DNA of 47,496 nt, taken from positions 10,600 to 58,095 of the forward strand of contig JAAZXP010000003.1 of assembly GCA_014240055.1 (NCBI GenBank). The letters run 5' to 3'. Positions 40,827 to 47,496 of this stretch are shown here, one piece after another (position 1 is the first letter of the stretch; the number at the start of each line of letters is the position of its first letter). A program made the translations under genes and the position numbers. The notes under the pieces were generated by a model that saw only the letters and a program-made list of their open reading frames with translations, made no database searches and was not told the DNA's origin. This DNA is from Methanobacteriota archaeon. GTDB taxonomy: Archaea; Thermoplasmatota; Poseidoniia; MGIII; CG-Epi1.

Positions 40827-41995
40827 GTTTCAATTTCAATTGCAGTAGCCATTCCTCCGCCTAAACAGGCAGTAGCAAATCCACGCTTTCCTCGACGAGC
40901 TCTCAAAGCATGAATTAAAGCTAATACAATTCTACAACCAGAAGCGCCAAGTGGATGGCCCATTGCAACTGCTCCACCGTGAACATTTAATTTTTCATGT
41001 TTCAATCCCAATCCTTGCATTACTCCTAAGCAAGCAGATGCAAAAGCTTCATTATGTTCGTAAAGATCATAATCTTGTTGACCATTTCGACCTTGCATTT
41101 TCCATAACTTTTGAACTGCCGGTATTGGTGCAGACATAACATCTTCTGAAGGCACACCCACCGCACAATAGTTGGTAATTGTAGCTAAACATTCTAAATC
41201 TAATTCTTTGGCTTTCTCGCGTGACATTACTAAGCAAGCTGCAGCCCCGTCTGAGATTTGGCTTGCATTTCCTGCAGTTACAACTCCGTTTTCATCAAAC
41301 ACTGGCTTTAATTTTCCTAAAGTTTCCAAACTTGAGTTTGGTCTAATCCCTTCGTCTTTACTCAATATGCCGCCATCGTATTCAACAGGGATGTGATAAC
41401 TTTCAAATGCGCCTTTTTTGTAAGCACTGTGCGCGCGAATATGAGATTCAATTGCAAATAAATCAGCTTCATCTCTAGTAATATTAAATTTTTCAGCAAT
41501 TCGATTTCCAGTTTGAGCCATCACCATTCCGTTAATCGGATCAATTAAACCATCAACCATCATACTATCCATTGGTTTTTCCATGCTTACTCTTCCATCT
41601 TTAGCTCTAGATACTGTAAAAGGAGCTTGAGACATAGATTCCATCCCTCCTACCATCATAACATCGGATTCTCCGGAACGGATAGAGGAAGCTGCCAACA
41701 TTATTGCTTTCATACTAGAGCCACACATTTTGTTTATTGTTAGAGCTGGAATTCTTTCAGGAATGCCTGCTTTCAATGCTGCCTGACGTGCAGGGTGTTG
41801 ACCTAGGCCAGCAGAAAGGACGTTACCCATTATGACTTCATCAATTATTTCAGGATCAACTTTAGTTTGCTCTAAAGTTGCTTTAATTGCTAGAGCTCCT
41901 AAATCTACCGCAGGAGTATCGAAGAGTGCGCCCTTGAATTTCCCTTGAGCCGTTCTAACGCCTCCAACAATCACAACATCTCTAGCATATTCCAT
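40823..41995 (-). CDS. Thiolase (acetyl-CoA C-acetyltransferase type)
   Basis: 390 aa, typical length for degradative-type thiolases. The nucleophile is Cys91 in NKMCGSSMKA; His347 in GHPLGASG and Cys377 in ACLGGGMA complete the catalytic set. It condenses or cleaves acyl-CoA with CoA: acetoacetyl-CoA formation or the last step of beta-oxidation. Its operon partner, an SDR reductase, supports acetoacetyl- or 3-oxoacyl-CoA chemistry. No DUF35 partner gene, as accompanies many archaeal thiolases, is adjacent. Confidence 0.92.
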   Translation of the reverse strand: MEYARDVVIVGGVRTAQGKFKGALFDTPAVDLGALAIKATLEQTKVDPEIIDEVIMGNVLSAGLGQHPARQAALKAGIPERIPALTINKMCGSSMKAIMLAASSIRSGESDVMMVGGMESMSQAPFTVSRAKDGRVSMEKPMDSMMVDGLIDPINGMVMAQTGNRIAEKFNITRDEADLFAIESHIRAHSAYKKGAFESYHIPVEYDGGILSKDEGIRPNSSLETLGKLKPVFDENGVVTAGNASQISDGAAACLVMSREKAKELDLECLATITNYCAVGVPSEDVMSAPIPAVQKLWKMQGRNGQQDYDLYEHNEAFASACLGVMQGLGLKHEKLNVHGGAVAMGHPLGASGCRIVLALIHALRARRGKRGFATACLGGGMATAIEIET

Positions 41996-42077
41996 TGATT
42001 TTTACTCAGATAGCGGCTGACTAAAATAGCTTCGCAAGTATTAAGAAAACCTATACTAGGGACAGATAGCAGAAAAC

Positions 42078-44549
42078 ATGGCCGAATTCAAAATTAAGGA
42101 AAAACGCTGGACTGTAGATTTAGAGAAAAAGATACAGGAGGAACATTTTTCCAAAGGGCCGAGATATGCCTTTGATTCTAATTCAGGCAAAGAAGTTTTT
42201 GTAATTGATACACCACCTCCCTATCCTTCAGGAACTTGGCACATTGGGGCTGTAGCTCAATATTCAATGATAGATGTTATTGCTCGTAGTCAAAGATTAC
42301 TAGGTAAGGAAGTTTACTTTCCATGGGGTGTAGACCGCAATGGAATTAACATAGAATTCACGGTCGAGAAGAAAACTGGCCGTAAAATGAAAACTTATGA
42401 TCGTGCTGAATTTCTAGAAATCTGCAGAAATGAAATAGAGAAATATACTCAAGAAATGCGAAATATTGCAAAAAGAGTTGGACTTTCTTGTGCTTATGAC
42501 AATGAATATTTGACAGATGCTCCCGATTATAGGGCTGTCACTCAGTCGATATTCATTGATTTATTCAAACGTGGAGATATTGTCGAAGAATTAAGACCAA
42601 ATTTGTATGATCCTGTCGAAGGAACTACTATTGCAGAAGCCGAGGTAGAGCGCTTATCTCGCAAAACTAAATTAGTAGATGTAAGATGGTCAGTAACTGA
42701 TGATTCCAATCATTCTCCAGTGATTATATCTACAACAAGGCCCGAATTAATTTGTGCCTGTGGAATAGTTCTCGTTAACCCTGAAGATTCTAGATATGAA
42801 AAACTTATTGGGAAAACTTTAGACCTGCCTATGAAAACATCAGGCCGTTCTAAAACTGTTGAAATCCGAGCCCATCCTAGTGTGAGCATGGAATTTGGTT
42901 CAGGTGTATTGATGGTATGTTCGTTTGGTGACCAGAATGATGTTTCTGTATTTAGAGAATTAGGTCTCACTCCTTTCCAAGCAATAGATCTGGATGGAAA
43001 TATAACAGAAATTGGAGGTCCGTTAGCTGGTTTATCAGTTTTAGATGCACGAAAACAAGCTATTGAAATGTTAGAAGAAACAGATAGAATTGAAAACATA
43101 GTAGAAAGAGATCAAGAAATTCCAGTTTCTGAACGTGGTAAAAACCCAATTGAAATTATTCTACTGAAAGAATGGTATGTTAGACAAACTCATATCCAAG
43201 ACAGAATCAAAGAATTGTCTGATGAAATTAATTTCGTACCTAAACGAAATAAACAATTTTTGTTAGACTGGATGGATAATATTACAATTGATTGGCCAGT
43301 TAGCAGACGCAGATGGTATCATACCGAAATTCCAATTTGGTATTCACAAGATAGAACCAAAGTAGTAACTCCACCACACGGAACTTACGTTCAGCCATGG
43401 CAAGATGAACCTCCTGCAGATTCGATAGTACTAGATAGGGAAACTCGTAAAGAATTAGGCAATTATTCAGATATAAAGGATGAATTAGGTAATCTAGAAG
43501 GTGAAGAAAAGGTATTTGATACTTGGATGGATTCATCAAATTCTAATTTATATGTTTCTGGATATTTATCAAATCCGGAACTATTTGAAAAGGCATTTCC
43601 AACTGGTATTAGACCGCAAGGTAAGGAAATAGTTCGAACTTGGTTGTATTATACACTTCTTAAATCTACTTTACTTCTAGATAAACCAGGATTCGCAAAT
43701 GTTTGGATTGATGGTCTGGGCATGGATCCTTGGGGTCGAAAGATGTCTAAGTCACTTGGTAATGGTATTGATGCTGGTTCAGTTTTAGAATGTGGAGCTG
43801 GTGGCCGAACAGGTTCTTGGAAAATCAAAGGACCAGAAGGCAAACAAGTTGCATTACAGGCTAAGAAAATAGGTTCGGAATGTTTTAGATTTTGGAAAGC
43901 GGCCGATGCGCAAGTAGGTGATGATTTTCAGATAAATCCGGAACAGATTGAATTAAGATATTTTGGTGTTTTGACGAAGATTTTCAACGTAGGTAGATTT
44001 GCATCTCAATTTGATTTCAAGGGAGATTTAGATATAATGCCAGATAATCTTGAAAATGAAGATAAATGGATTTTAGCAGAATTTTCGGATTTACTTGGAA
44101 AGGCTAAAACAGGATATTCAGATTTAGACATCTATACTGCAGCTCAAGGAATCAAGACTTTTAGCACAGGCGTGTTTGCTTCACATTGGCTTGAAATGGC
44201 TAAAACTAGATTGTACAATGAAGATGCTTCAGCTACTTGGACACTACACCGCATTTTCAGAGATTTATTGTCGATATTATCTCCAGTATGTCCTTTCTTC
44301 ACTCATCATTTATCAACAACATTATATGAGAAATCAGCAGTAGATATAGATATTTTCCCAGAATTACCAATATCTGAAACTGAACAATGGGTAAAGATGA
44401 CTGATTCGTTAGTTGATTTCAATTCTACAGTTTGGAAAGCTAAGAAGGATGATGGAATTTCTTTGGCAGCGCCTATTTCAGGACATAATGTACCAGATGA
44501 CTTAAAGGTGATCGAGAAAGCTTTAATTTTAATGCATAAATTAGAATAA
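42078..44549 (+). CDS. valS: Valyl-tRNA synthetase, archaeal type
   Basis: 823 aa, class-I synthetase. The HIGH signature reads HIGA inside DTPPPYPSGTWHIGAV (about 45-60), and KMSKS is intact (near 556-560). WGVDRNGINIEFTVEKKTG and VFDTWMDSSNSNLYVSG are typical of archaeal ValRS rather than IleRS or LeuRS. The editing domain (CP1) contains ISTTRPELICACGIVLVNP. The C-terminus is short and lacks the long tRNA-binding coiled coil of bacterial ValRS. A CTATACTA box about 20-27 bp upstream suggests a leaderless message. Confidence 0.9.
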   Translation: MAEFKIKEKRWTVDLEKKIQEEHFSKGPRYAFDSNSGKEVFVIDTPPPYPSGTWHIGAVAQYSMIDVIARSQRLLGKEVYFPWGVDRNGINIEFTVEKKTGRKMKTYDRAEFLEICRNEIEKYTQEMRNIAKRVGLSCAYDNEYLTDAPDYRAVTQSIFIDLFKRGDIVEELRPNLYDPVEGTTIAEAEVERLSRKTKLVDVRWSVTDDSNHSPVIISTTRPELICACGIVLVNPEDSRYEKLIGKTLDLPMKTSGRSKTVEIRAHPSVSMEFGSGVLMVCSFGDQNDVSVFRELGLTPFQAIDLDGNITEIGGPLAGLSVLDARKQAIEMLEETDRIENIVERDQEIPVSERGKNPIEIILLKEWYVRQTHIQDRIKELSDEINFVPKRNKQFLLDWMDNITIDWPVSRRRWYHTEIPIWYSQDRTKVVTPPHGTYVQPWQDEPPADSIVLDRETRKELGNYSDIKDELGNLEGEEKVFDTWMDSSNSNLYVSGYLSNPELFEKAFPTGIRPQGKEIVRTWLYYTLLKSTLLLDKPGFANVWIDGLGMDPWGRKMSKSLGNGIDAGSVLECGAGGRTGSWKIKGPEGKQVALQAKKIGSECFRFWKAADAQVGDDFQINPEQIELRYFGVLTKIFNVGRFASQFDFKGDLDIMPDNLENEDKWILAEFSDLLGKAKTGYSDLDIYTAAQGIKTFSTGVFASHWLEMAKTRLYNEDASATWTLHRIFRDLLSILSPVCPFFTHHLSTTLYEKSAVDIDIFPELPISETEQWVKMTDSLVDFNSTVWKAKKDDGISLAAPISGHNVPDDLKVIEKALILMHKLE

Positions 44550-44562
44550 TTACGTACGAAGG

Positions 44563-44570
44563 TTTATTAG
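44563..44570 (+). promoter_or_regulatory. Candidate TATA box for the 34-codon ORF
   Basis: TTTATTAG lies 25-32 bp upstream of ATG 44595, the distance seen for other leaderless genes in this window. Confidence 0.35.
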
Positions 44571-44594
44571 TTTGAAAGGCATTAGTGTATTTAC

Positions 44595-44699
44595 ATGAGG
44601 CACCCATATGATATTAGACTTGAAGAATTGGAAGCTAGGGTTGCCCGCCTAGAGTCCATCATCAAAAAGTCTTTTAAGAAACGCAAAATTCTAGCTTAA
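44595..44699 (+). CDS. Possible 34-aa leaderless small protein
   Basis: MRHPYDIRLEELEARVARLE is followed by IIKKSFKKRKILA and TAA. Leu and Ile/Val repeat with heptad spacing (LEELEARVARLESII), then a basic tail, so a short coiled coil that could bind nucleic acid is plausible. A TATA-like box sits at leaderless distance. It occupies the gap between valS and the convergent PKD gene. No family recognised. Confidence 0.45.
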   Translation: MRHPYDIRLEELEARVARLESIIKKSFKKRKILA

Positions 44700-44748
44700 G
44701 AAAAAAATAGTTACCGACTATAGCCAGTTCCTAGTTATGTAATGTACT

Positions 44749-45615
44749 TTATTCAATATAGTCGACAAACCATTCAGTTTCTGGTTTATGCCAATCTCTT
44801 ATTTGGTCTGTTTCTAGGACAAGTTCAAAATTATATCCATTCTCATCATCTGTAAGCACATGCGTAAAGTTAACGGTTTTACTATTTGTATTGAATGTTT
44901 CATCAAATACTACTTCTTCTGAAACCACACTTCCTCCATTATATGATTTGAGAATAACTCGTAAATGACATTGCTGTATTATGAGCCTCTGAGTACAATC
45001 TTCAGTACTTCCATCGTGAGTAACAGTTGTCTCTCCAACAATTGTTTTTGCTCCATTTTCGATTTTCAAATCAATAGTAGTTTCTTTAGCCGTTGGGGCG
45101 CATGTACATTCCATATTGTCTGATATGACAAACCCATCAAAATTAACTGTGATCATTGTTTGATTGGTAGAACTAACTCCATCCTTTGAAGTTATTTTTA
45201 AAGTGACAATATATTTTCCAGGTTGTTCATAACTGTGACTTCCTTCGACACCCTCGAATTCATTATTATCTCCAAAATTCCAAAGGTATGTTTCAATATC
45301 TCCAATTGAAGAATAAGCATCAAATTGGAAAGTATAATTGTCCCATTCAGCTTCTTGAACTTCATCATTATCTCCATCATCTACTTCTTCCATTGAGTAA
45401 TAATTAGTGCCGAATCGAGTATCAACATTTATTTTTGCCATTACATCTTCTAAAATAATTTCAGGTTCTTTAATATCCTCAATAATTTCTTCATCATCAT
45501 TTTGTAATTCATCTAAGTATTCATCAAACACCCCATCGCTGAAGGCATAAGCTCCCGCTCCACCGACGAAGATTAGGCTGATAAAAATTAGAAGTGTAGT
45601 TTTCTTCACATTCAT
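44749..45615 (-). CDS. PKD-domain membrane-anchored extracellular protein
   Basis: 288 aa. An N-terminal hydrophobic helix (about 7-25) acts as signal or anchor, followed by an acidic segment (about 30-55). A PKD domain lies at about 60-155: YLWNFGDNN and SHSYEQPGKYIVTLKI are its signature. The C-terminal part (about 160-288) holds Cys residues (MECTCAP, DCTQ, QQCHL) and beta-like strands of unknown type. It is probably a surface protein in protein-protein or glycan contacts. It diverges from the duplicated membrane-protein gene. Confidence 0.8.
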   Translation of the reverse strand: MNVKKTTLLIFISLIFVGGAGAYAFSDGVFDEYLDELQNDDEEIIEDIKEPEIILEDVMAKINVDTRFGTNYYSMEEVDDGDNDEVQEAEWDNYTFQFDAYSSIGDIETYLWNFGDNNEFEGVEGSHSYEQPGKYIVTLKITSKDGVSSTNQTMITVNFDGFVISDNMECTCAPTAKETTIDLKIENGAKTIVGETTVTHDGSTEDCTQRLIIQQCHLRVILKSYNGGSVVSEEVVFDETFNTNSKTVNFTHVLTDDENGYNFELVLETDQIRDWHKPETEWFVDYIE

Positions 45616-45712
45616 TACTTAGAGTGCTAGTAAATAGTAGTTAGCTTAGTGGTTTGTTAGGCAAATCGAATAGATACCGAATAGTTAAGTAAGCATATTT
45701 GCAGTGCACTGT

Positions 45713-46780
45713 ATGTTTGACGCCATAAAGTCTATGCCTGCTAAAGTTTGTTTGAGTCTTTCTTTCCTCATTGGAATAGCATACTCAATAAACTTCATAT
45801 TCTTTTCATCGTGTTCAGTTGTAAACGGTGATGGAGATTGTTTTTCACTAATTCCTAATGGTGCAGATCCCTCTCATGAATCCTACGGAAGAGGTGCGGG
45901 AACTTTGTATGTCGCTGGAGCTCTTATGCTTGGAGCAATTACTGGAAACTTATTAATTCTGAATGAAGGCGCTCGTGGCAAATGGACTATTATGATTCCA
46001 ACTATTGCTGGTTTTACTTCATTGGCAATCGTATTAGCACCACCATTCCAAGGTGGATATGAGGCCGTAAATAATACTCCACTTTTTGCTACAATCGCAG
46101 CTTTAGGATTATACGTAGCCGCATATGTAATGTTGAAAGATGAAGGTGTCGATGAAGGCTTAGCTTTCAATATGGGCATAAAAGTAAACAATGAAGCTAA
46201 ATATGCAATAATAATTTCCTCTGTTATTGGCACACTATACTCAATAAATCATTTCTTTTTCGCAGACGGATATGCGGGTGCTGGAGGTTCAACTCTTATT
46301 CCTGGTTTTGAAGAAGGATCTTATTGGGATGATCCAATTGCTGCAACACCAATCGGTTATCGAGTTTTAGCATCATTCTTTGTTATCTATGTTTCAATGG
46401 GATTAATCTTACTGACCAATGGAGCTAAAGGAAATTGGCCTGCCGCACATGTATTGTTATTTGGAATTACCTTCTTTGCGTTATCAGTTATTATTGGAAA
46501 TATAGCAGTTAACGATCAGATAATACCAGAGGGAGATAATGCTGGAACCTGGGAAGCTGACACAAGCACAAGTGGATCCAATATTGCAGTTAGTGGTTTT
46601 GTTATGTTTTTGAATATCTTTGCATATTATAAAATGAGGGAAGAAGGTGTTGAAGAAGGCATGACTTTCGCAGGTGAAGCTCCTGAAAATAATGATGATT
46701 TCTTTTACAAAATGTATCCGGCAGTAACAGGAGTGTTTCTAGTTCTTCTGTTAATAGCAAATTATGTGACGCAGGTGTAA
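45713..46780 (+). CDS. Multi-pass membrane protein with internal duplication
   Basis: 355 aa from ATG 45713 (an in-frame GTG at 45704 would add three residues). It has about nine hydrophobic segments arranged as two similar halves. IGIAYSINFIFF (half 1) matches IGTLYSINHFFF (half 2); LILNEGARGKW matches LLTNGAKGNW; KDEGVDEGLAF matches REEGVEEGMTF. A last helix ends the protein. Acidic external loops carry Asn/Asp/Gly. I do not recognise the family. Its DAIKSM N-terminus recalls the MDAIKQYM starts of the next two genes, and the three are almost contiguous, so they form a paralogous operon. Confidence 0.75.
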   Translation: MFDAIKSMPAKVCLSLSFLIGIAYSINFIFFSSCSVVNGDGDCFSLIPNGADPSHESYGRGAGTLYVAGALMLGAITGNLLILNEGARGKWTIMIPTIAGFTSLAIVLAPPFQGGYEAVNNTPLFATIAALGLYVAAYVMLKDEGVDEGLAFNMGIKVNNEAKYAIIISSVIGTLYSINHFFFADGYAGAGGSTLIPGFEEGSYWDDPIAATPIGYRVLASFFVIYVSMGLILLTNGAKGNWPAAHVLLFGITFFALSVIIGNIAVNDQIIPEGDNAGTWEADTSTSGSNIAVSGFVMFLNIFAYYKMREEGVEEGMTFAGEAPENNDDFFYKMYPAVTGVFLVLLLIANYVTQV

Positions 46781-46781
46781 A

Positions 46782-47192
46782 ATGGACGCAATCAAACAAT
46801 ACATGAAACCAAAATGGGTGTTGACAGGTGTTGGTATCCTATTCACAATCTTTACGTTGTTGACTTACGCTGAGATTATGAACGCAGCGGAAACGGGATG
46901 GGGTGCTGATAATTACGATGAGAGAGACGTTTTCTACGAGAAAGCGTGGGCAGCTACCTTCTTCCTCGTCGCACTTATTACAATTGTTTCTGGCCAATTT
47001 ATTGAAGGGAGAGCTCAGGCAATTCTTGCAATTACGATTGGAGGTGGCAATATCTTCATTTTCTTACTAACGGTTCTTGCAGCTGGTGATTTGGGGTATG
47101 GTTACACAGATAGTGCTGCTAATTGGGGGCTACCTATGATATGTGCGACTTGTATGTTAGTGTCAGGATTTCTACATTTAGAGGAGGAATAG
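46782..47192 (+). CDS. Four-helix membrane protein of the tandem paralogue array
   Basis: 136 aa with about four membrane helices. The N-terminus MDAIKQYMKPKWVLTGVGIL is nearly repeated in the next gene; an external loop GWGADNYDERDVFYEKAW is also shared (GWGDDYTANDVFYEKAW there). The gene begins 1 bp after the preceding stop, and its own end carries a GAGGAGG that serves as ribosome binding site for the next. Function unknown; no catalytic or ion-binding motif seen. Confidence 0.75.
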   Translation: MDAIKQYMKPKWVLTGVGILFTIFTLLTYAEIMNAAETGWGADNYDERDVFYEKAWAATFFLVALITIVSGQFIEGRAQAILAITIGGGNIFIFLLTVLAAGDLGYGYTDSAANWGLPMICATCMLVSGFLHLEEE

Positions 47193-47193
47193 A

Positions 47194-47496
47194 ATGGACG
47201 CAATCAAACAATATATGCAACCAAAATGGTGGTTGATTGTAATAGGAGTTCTCGGATTTATTACAGGCGTAGGAAATTATGCTACAGCTGAAGATTCTGC
47301 TGAAATAGGATGGGGTGATGATTACACGGCCAATGATGTTTTCTATGAAAAAGCATGGGGGCTTAATCAACTTCCTCTCTCTATTGCTGCCCTAGTCTCA
47401 GGATTACTGCTAACTGGAAGGGCACGTTCAATAATGGCAATGACAATTAGTGGAGGTTTTTGGTCTAGTATGGTTGTGTTATATCCTGCAGGAACT
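47194..47496 (+). CDS. Paralogous membrane protein, C-terminus cut by window edge
   Basis: 101 codons to the window end. MDAIKQYMQPKWWLIVIGVL, then EIGWGDDYTANDVFYEKAWG and helices with LVSGLLLTGRARSIMAM mirror the preceding protein (VSGQFIEGRAQAILAI). The first about 37 bases of both genes are almost identical. It begins 1 bp after the upstream stop with a GAGGAGG ribosome binding site about 6 nt before the ATG. Confidence 0.75.
   Translation, partial: MDAIKQYMQPKWWLIVIGVLGFITGVGNYATAEDSAEIGWGDDYTANDVFYEKAWGLNQLPLSIAALVSGLLLTGRARSIMAMTISGGFWSSMVVLYPAGT

Noticed and set aside
1-47496. CRISPR arrays, insertion sequences, attachment sites or integrases
   Set aside because: No regularly spaced direct repeats, transposase or integrase motifs, or flanking inverted repeats were seen on reading the window.

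Overview
The window is AT-rich archaeal chromosome, most likely from a planktonic marine euryarchaeon of the Marine Group II/III type (Ca. Poseidoniales or Ca. Pontarchaea). The taxon is inferred from gene content: a blue-tuned proteorhodopsin lies close to an archaeal informational core (RadA, RPA plus RPA-associated protein, aIF5B, AdkA, SecY, DUF106/Ylp1, eS4, eL19, eL32, RNase P Rpp29). Many starts have a TATA-like box about 25 bp upstream and little or no leader. I see no mobile element, CRISPR array, tRNA or rRNA. No stretch over 300 bp lacks a gene.

Left part (1-11.8 kb): accessory and environmental genes. These are a RidA-like fragment, a subtilisin-like lipoprotein protease, and a GYD-domain gene followed 13 bp later by a proteorhodopsin. 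Convergent to the rhodopsin is a tightly overlapping minus-strand operon: an unknown acidic protein, a canonical KaiC-type ATPase, a KaiC-like protein without a P-loop, a KaiC-like protein with an altered P-loop, and a probable 56-aa membrane protein. Next come a sodium:solute symporter with an unusual C-terminal extension and an OPT-type transporter, then a large secreted CARDB-like protein with a C-terminal anchor.

Middle left (11.8-24 kb): the RPA / RPA-associated / RadA operon diverges from a single-OB-fold SSB operon across a 149-bp control region rich in inverted repeats. It is followed by a PLP enzyme, aIF5B, and a four-base-overlap operon (PIG-L deacetylase, GT4 glycosyltransferase, ATP-grasp ligase) that could build an amino-sugar conjugate. 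A HemK/Mtq2-type methyltransferase diverges from this operon at a palindromic TATA element.

Ribosomal super-operon (38.3 down to 22.8 kb, minus strand): uL3-uL4-uL23-uL2-uS19-uL22-uS3-uL29-aIF1-Rpp29-uS17-uL14-uL24-eS4-uL5-uS14-uS8-uL6-eL32-eL19-uL18-uS5-uL30-uL15-SecY-[hexapeptide acyltransferase]-AdkA-DUF106, with most junctions overlapping. It has a long 5' leader that can fold into a compact two-hairpin domain. Oddities are a SAP-like domain on uL24, an acidic/Lys tail on uS3, a low-complexity N-terminal tail on uS5, extra N-terminal membrane segments on SecY, and the acyltransferase between secY and adkA.

Right part (38.4-47.5 kb): a membrane acyltransferase, an SDR/thiolase pair, an archaeal-type valyl-tRNA synthetase, a 34-codon probable leaderless ORF, a PKD-domain membrane protein, and a tandem family of duplicated multi-pass membrane proteins running off the edge. 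Every function is inferred from motifs and context read by eye; no database search was run.
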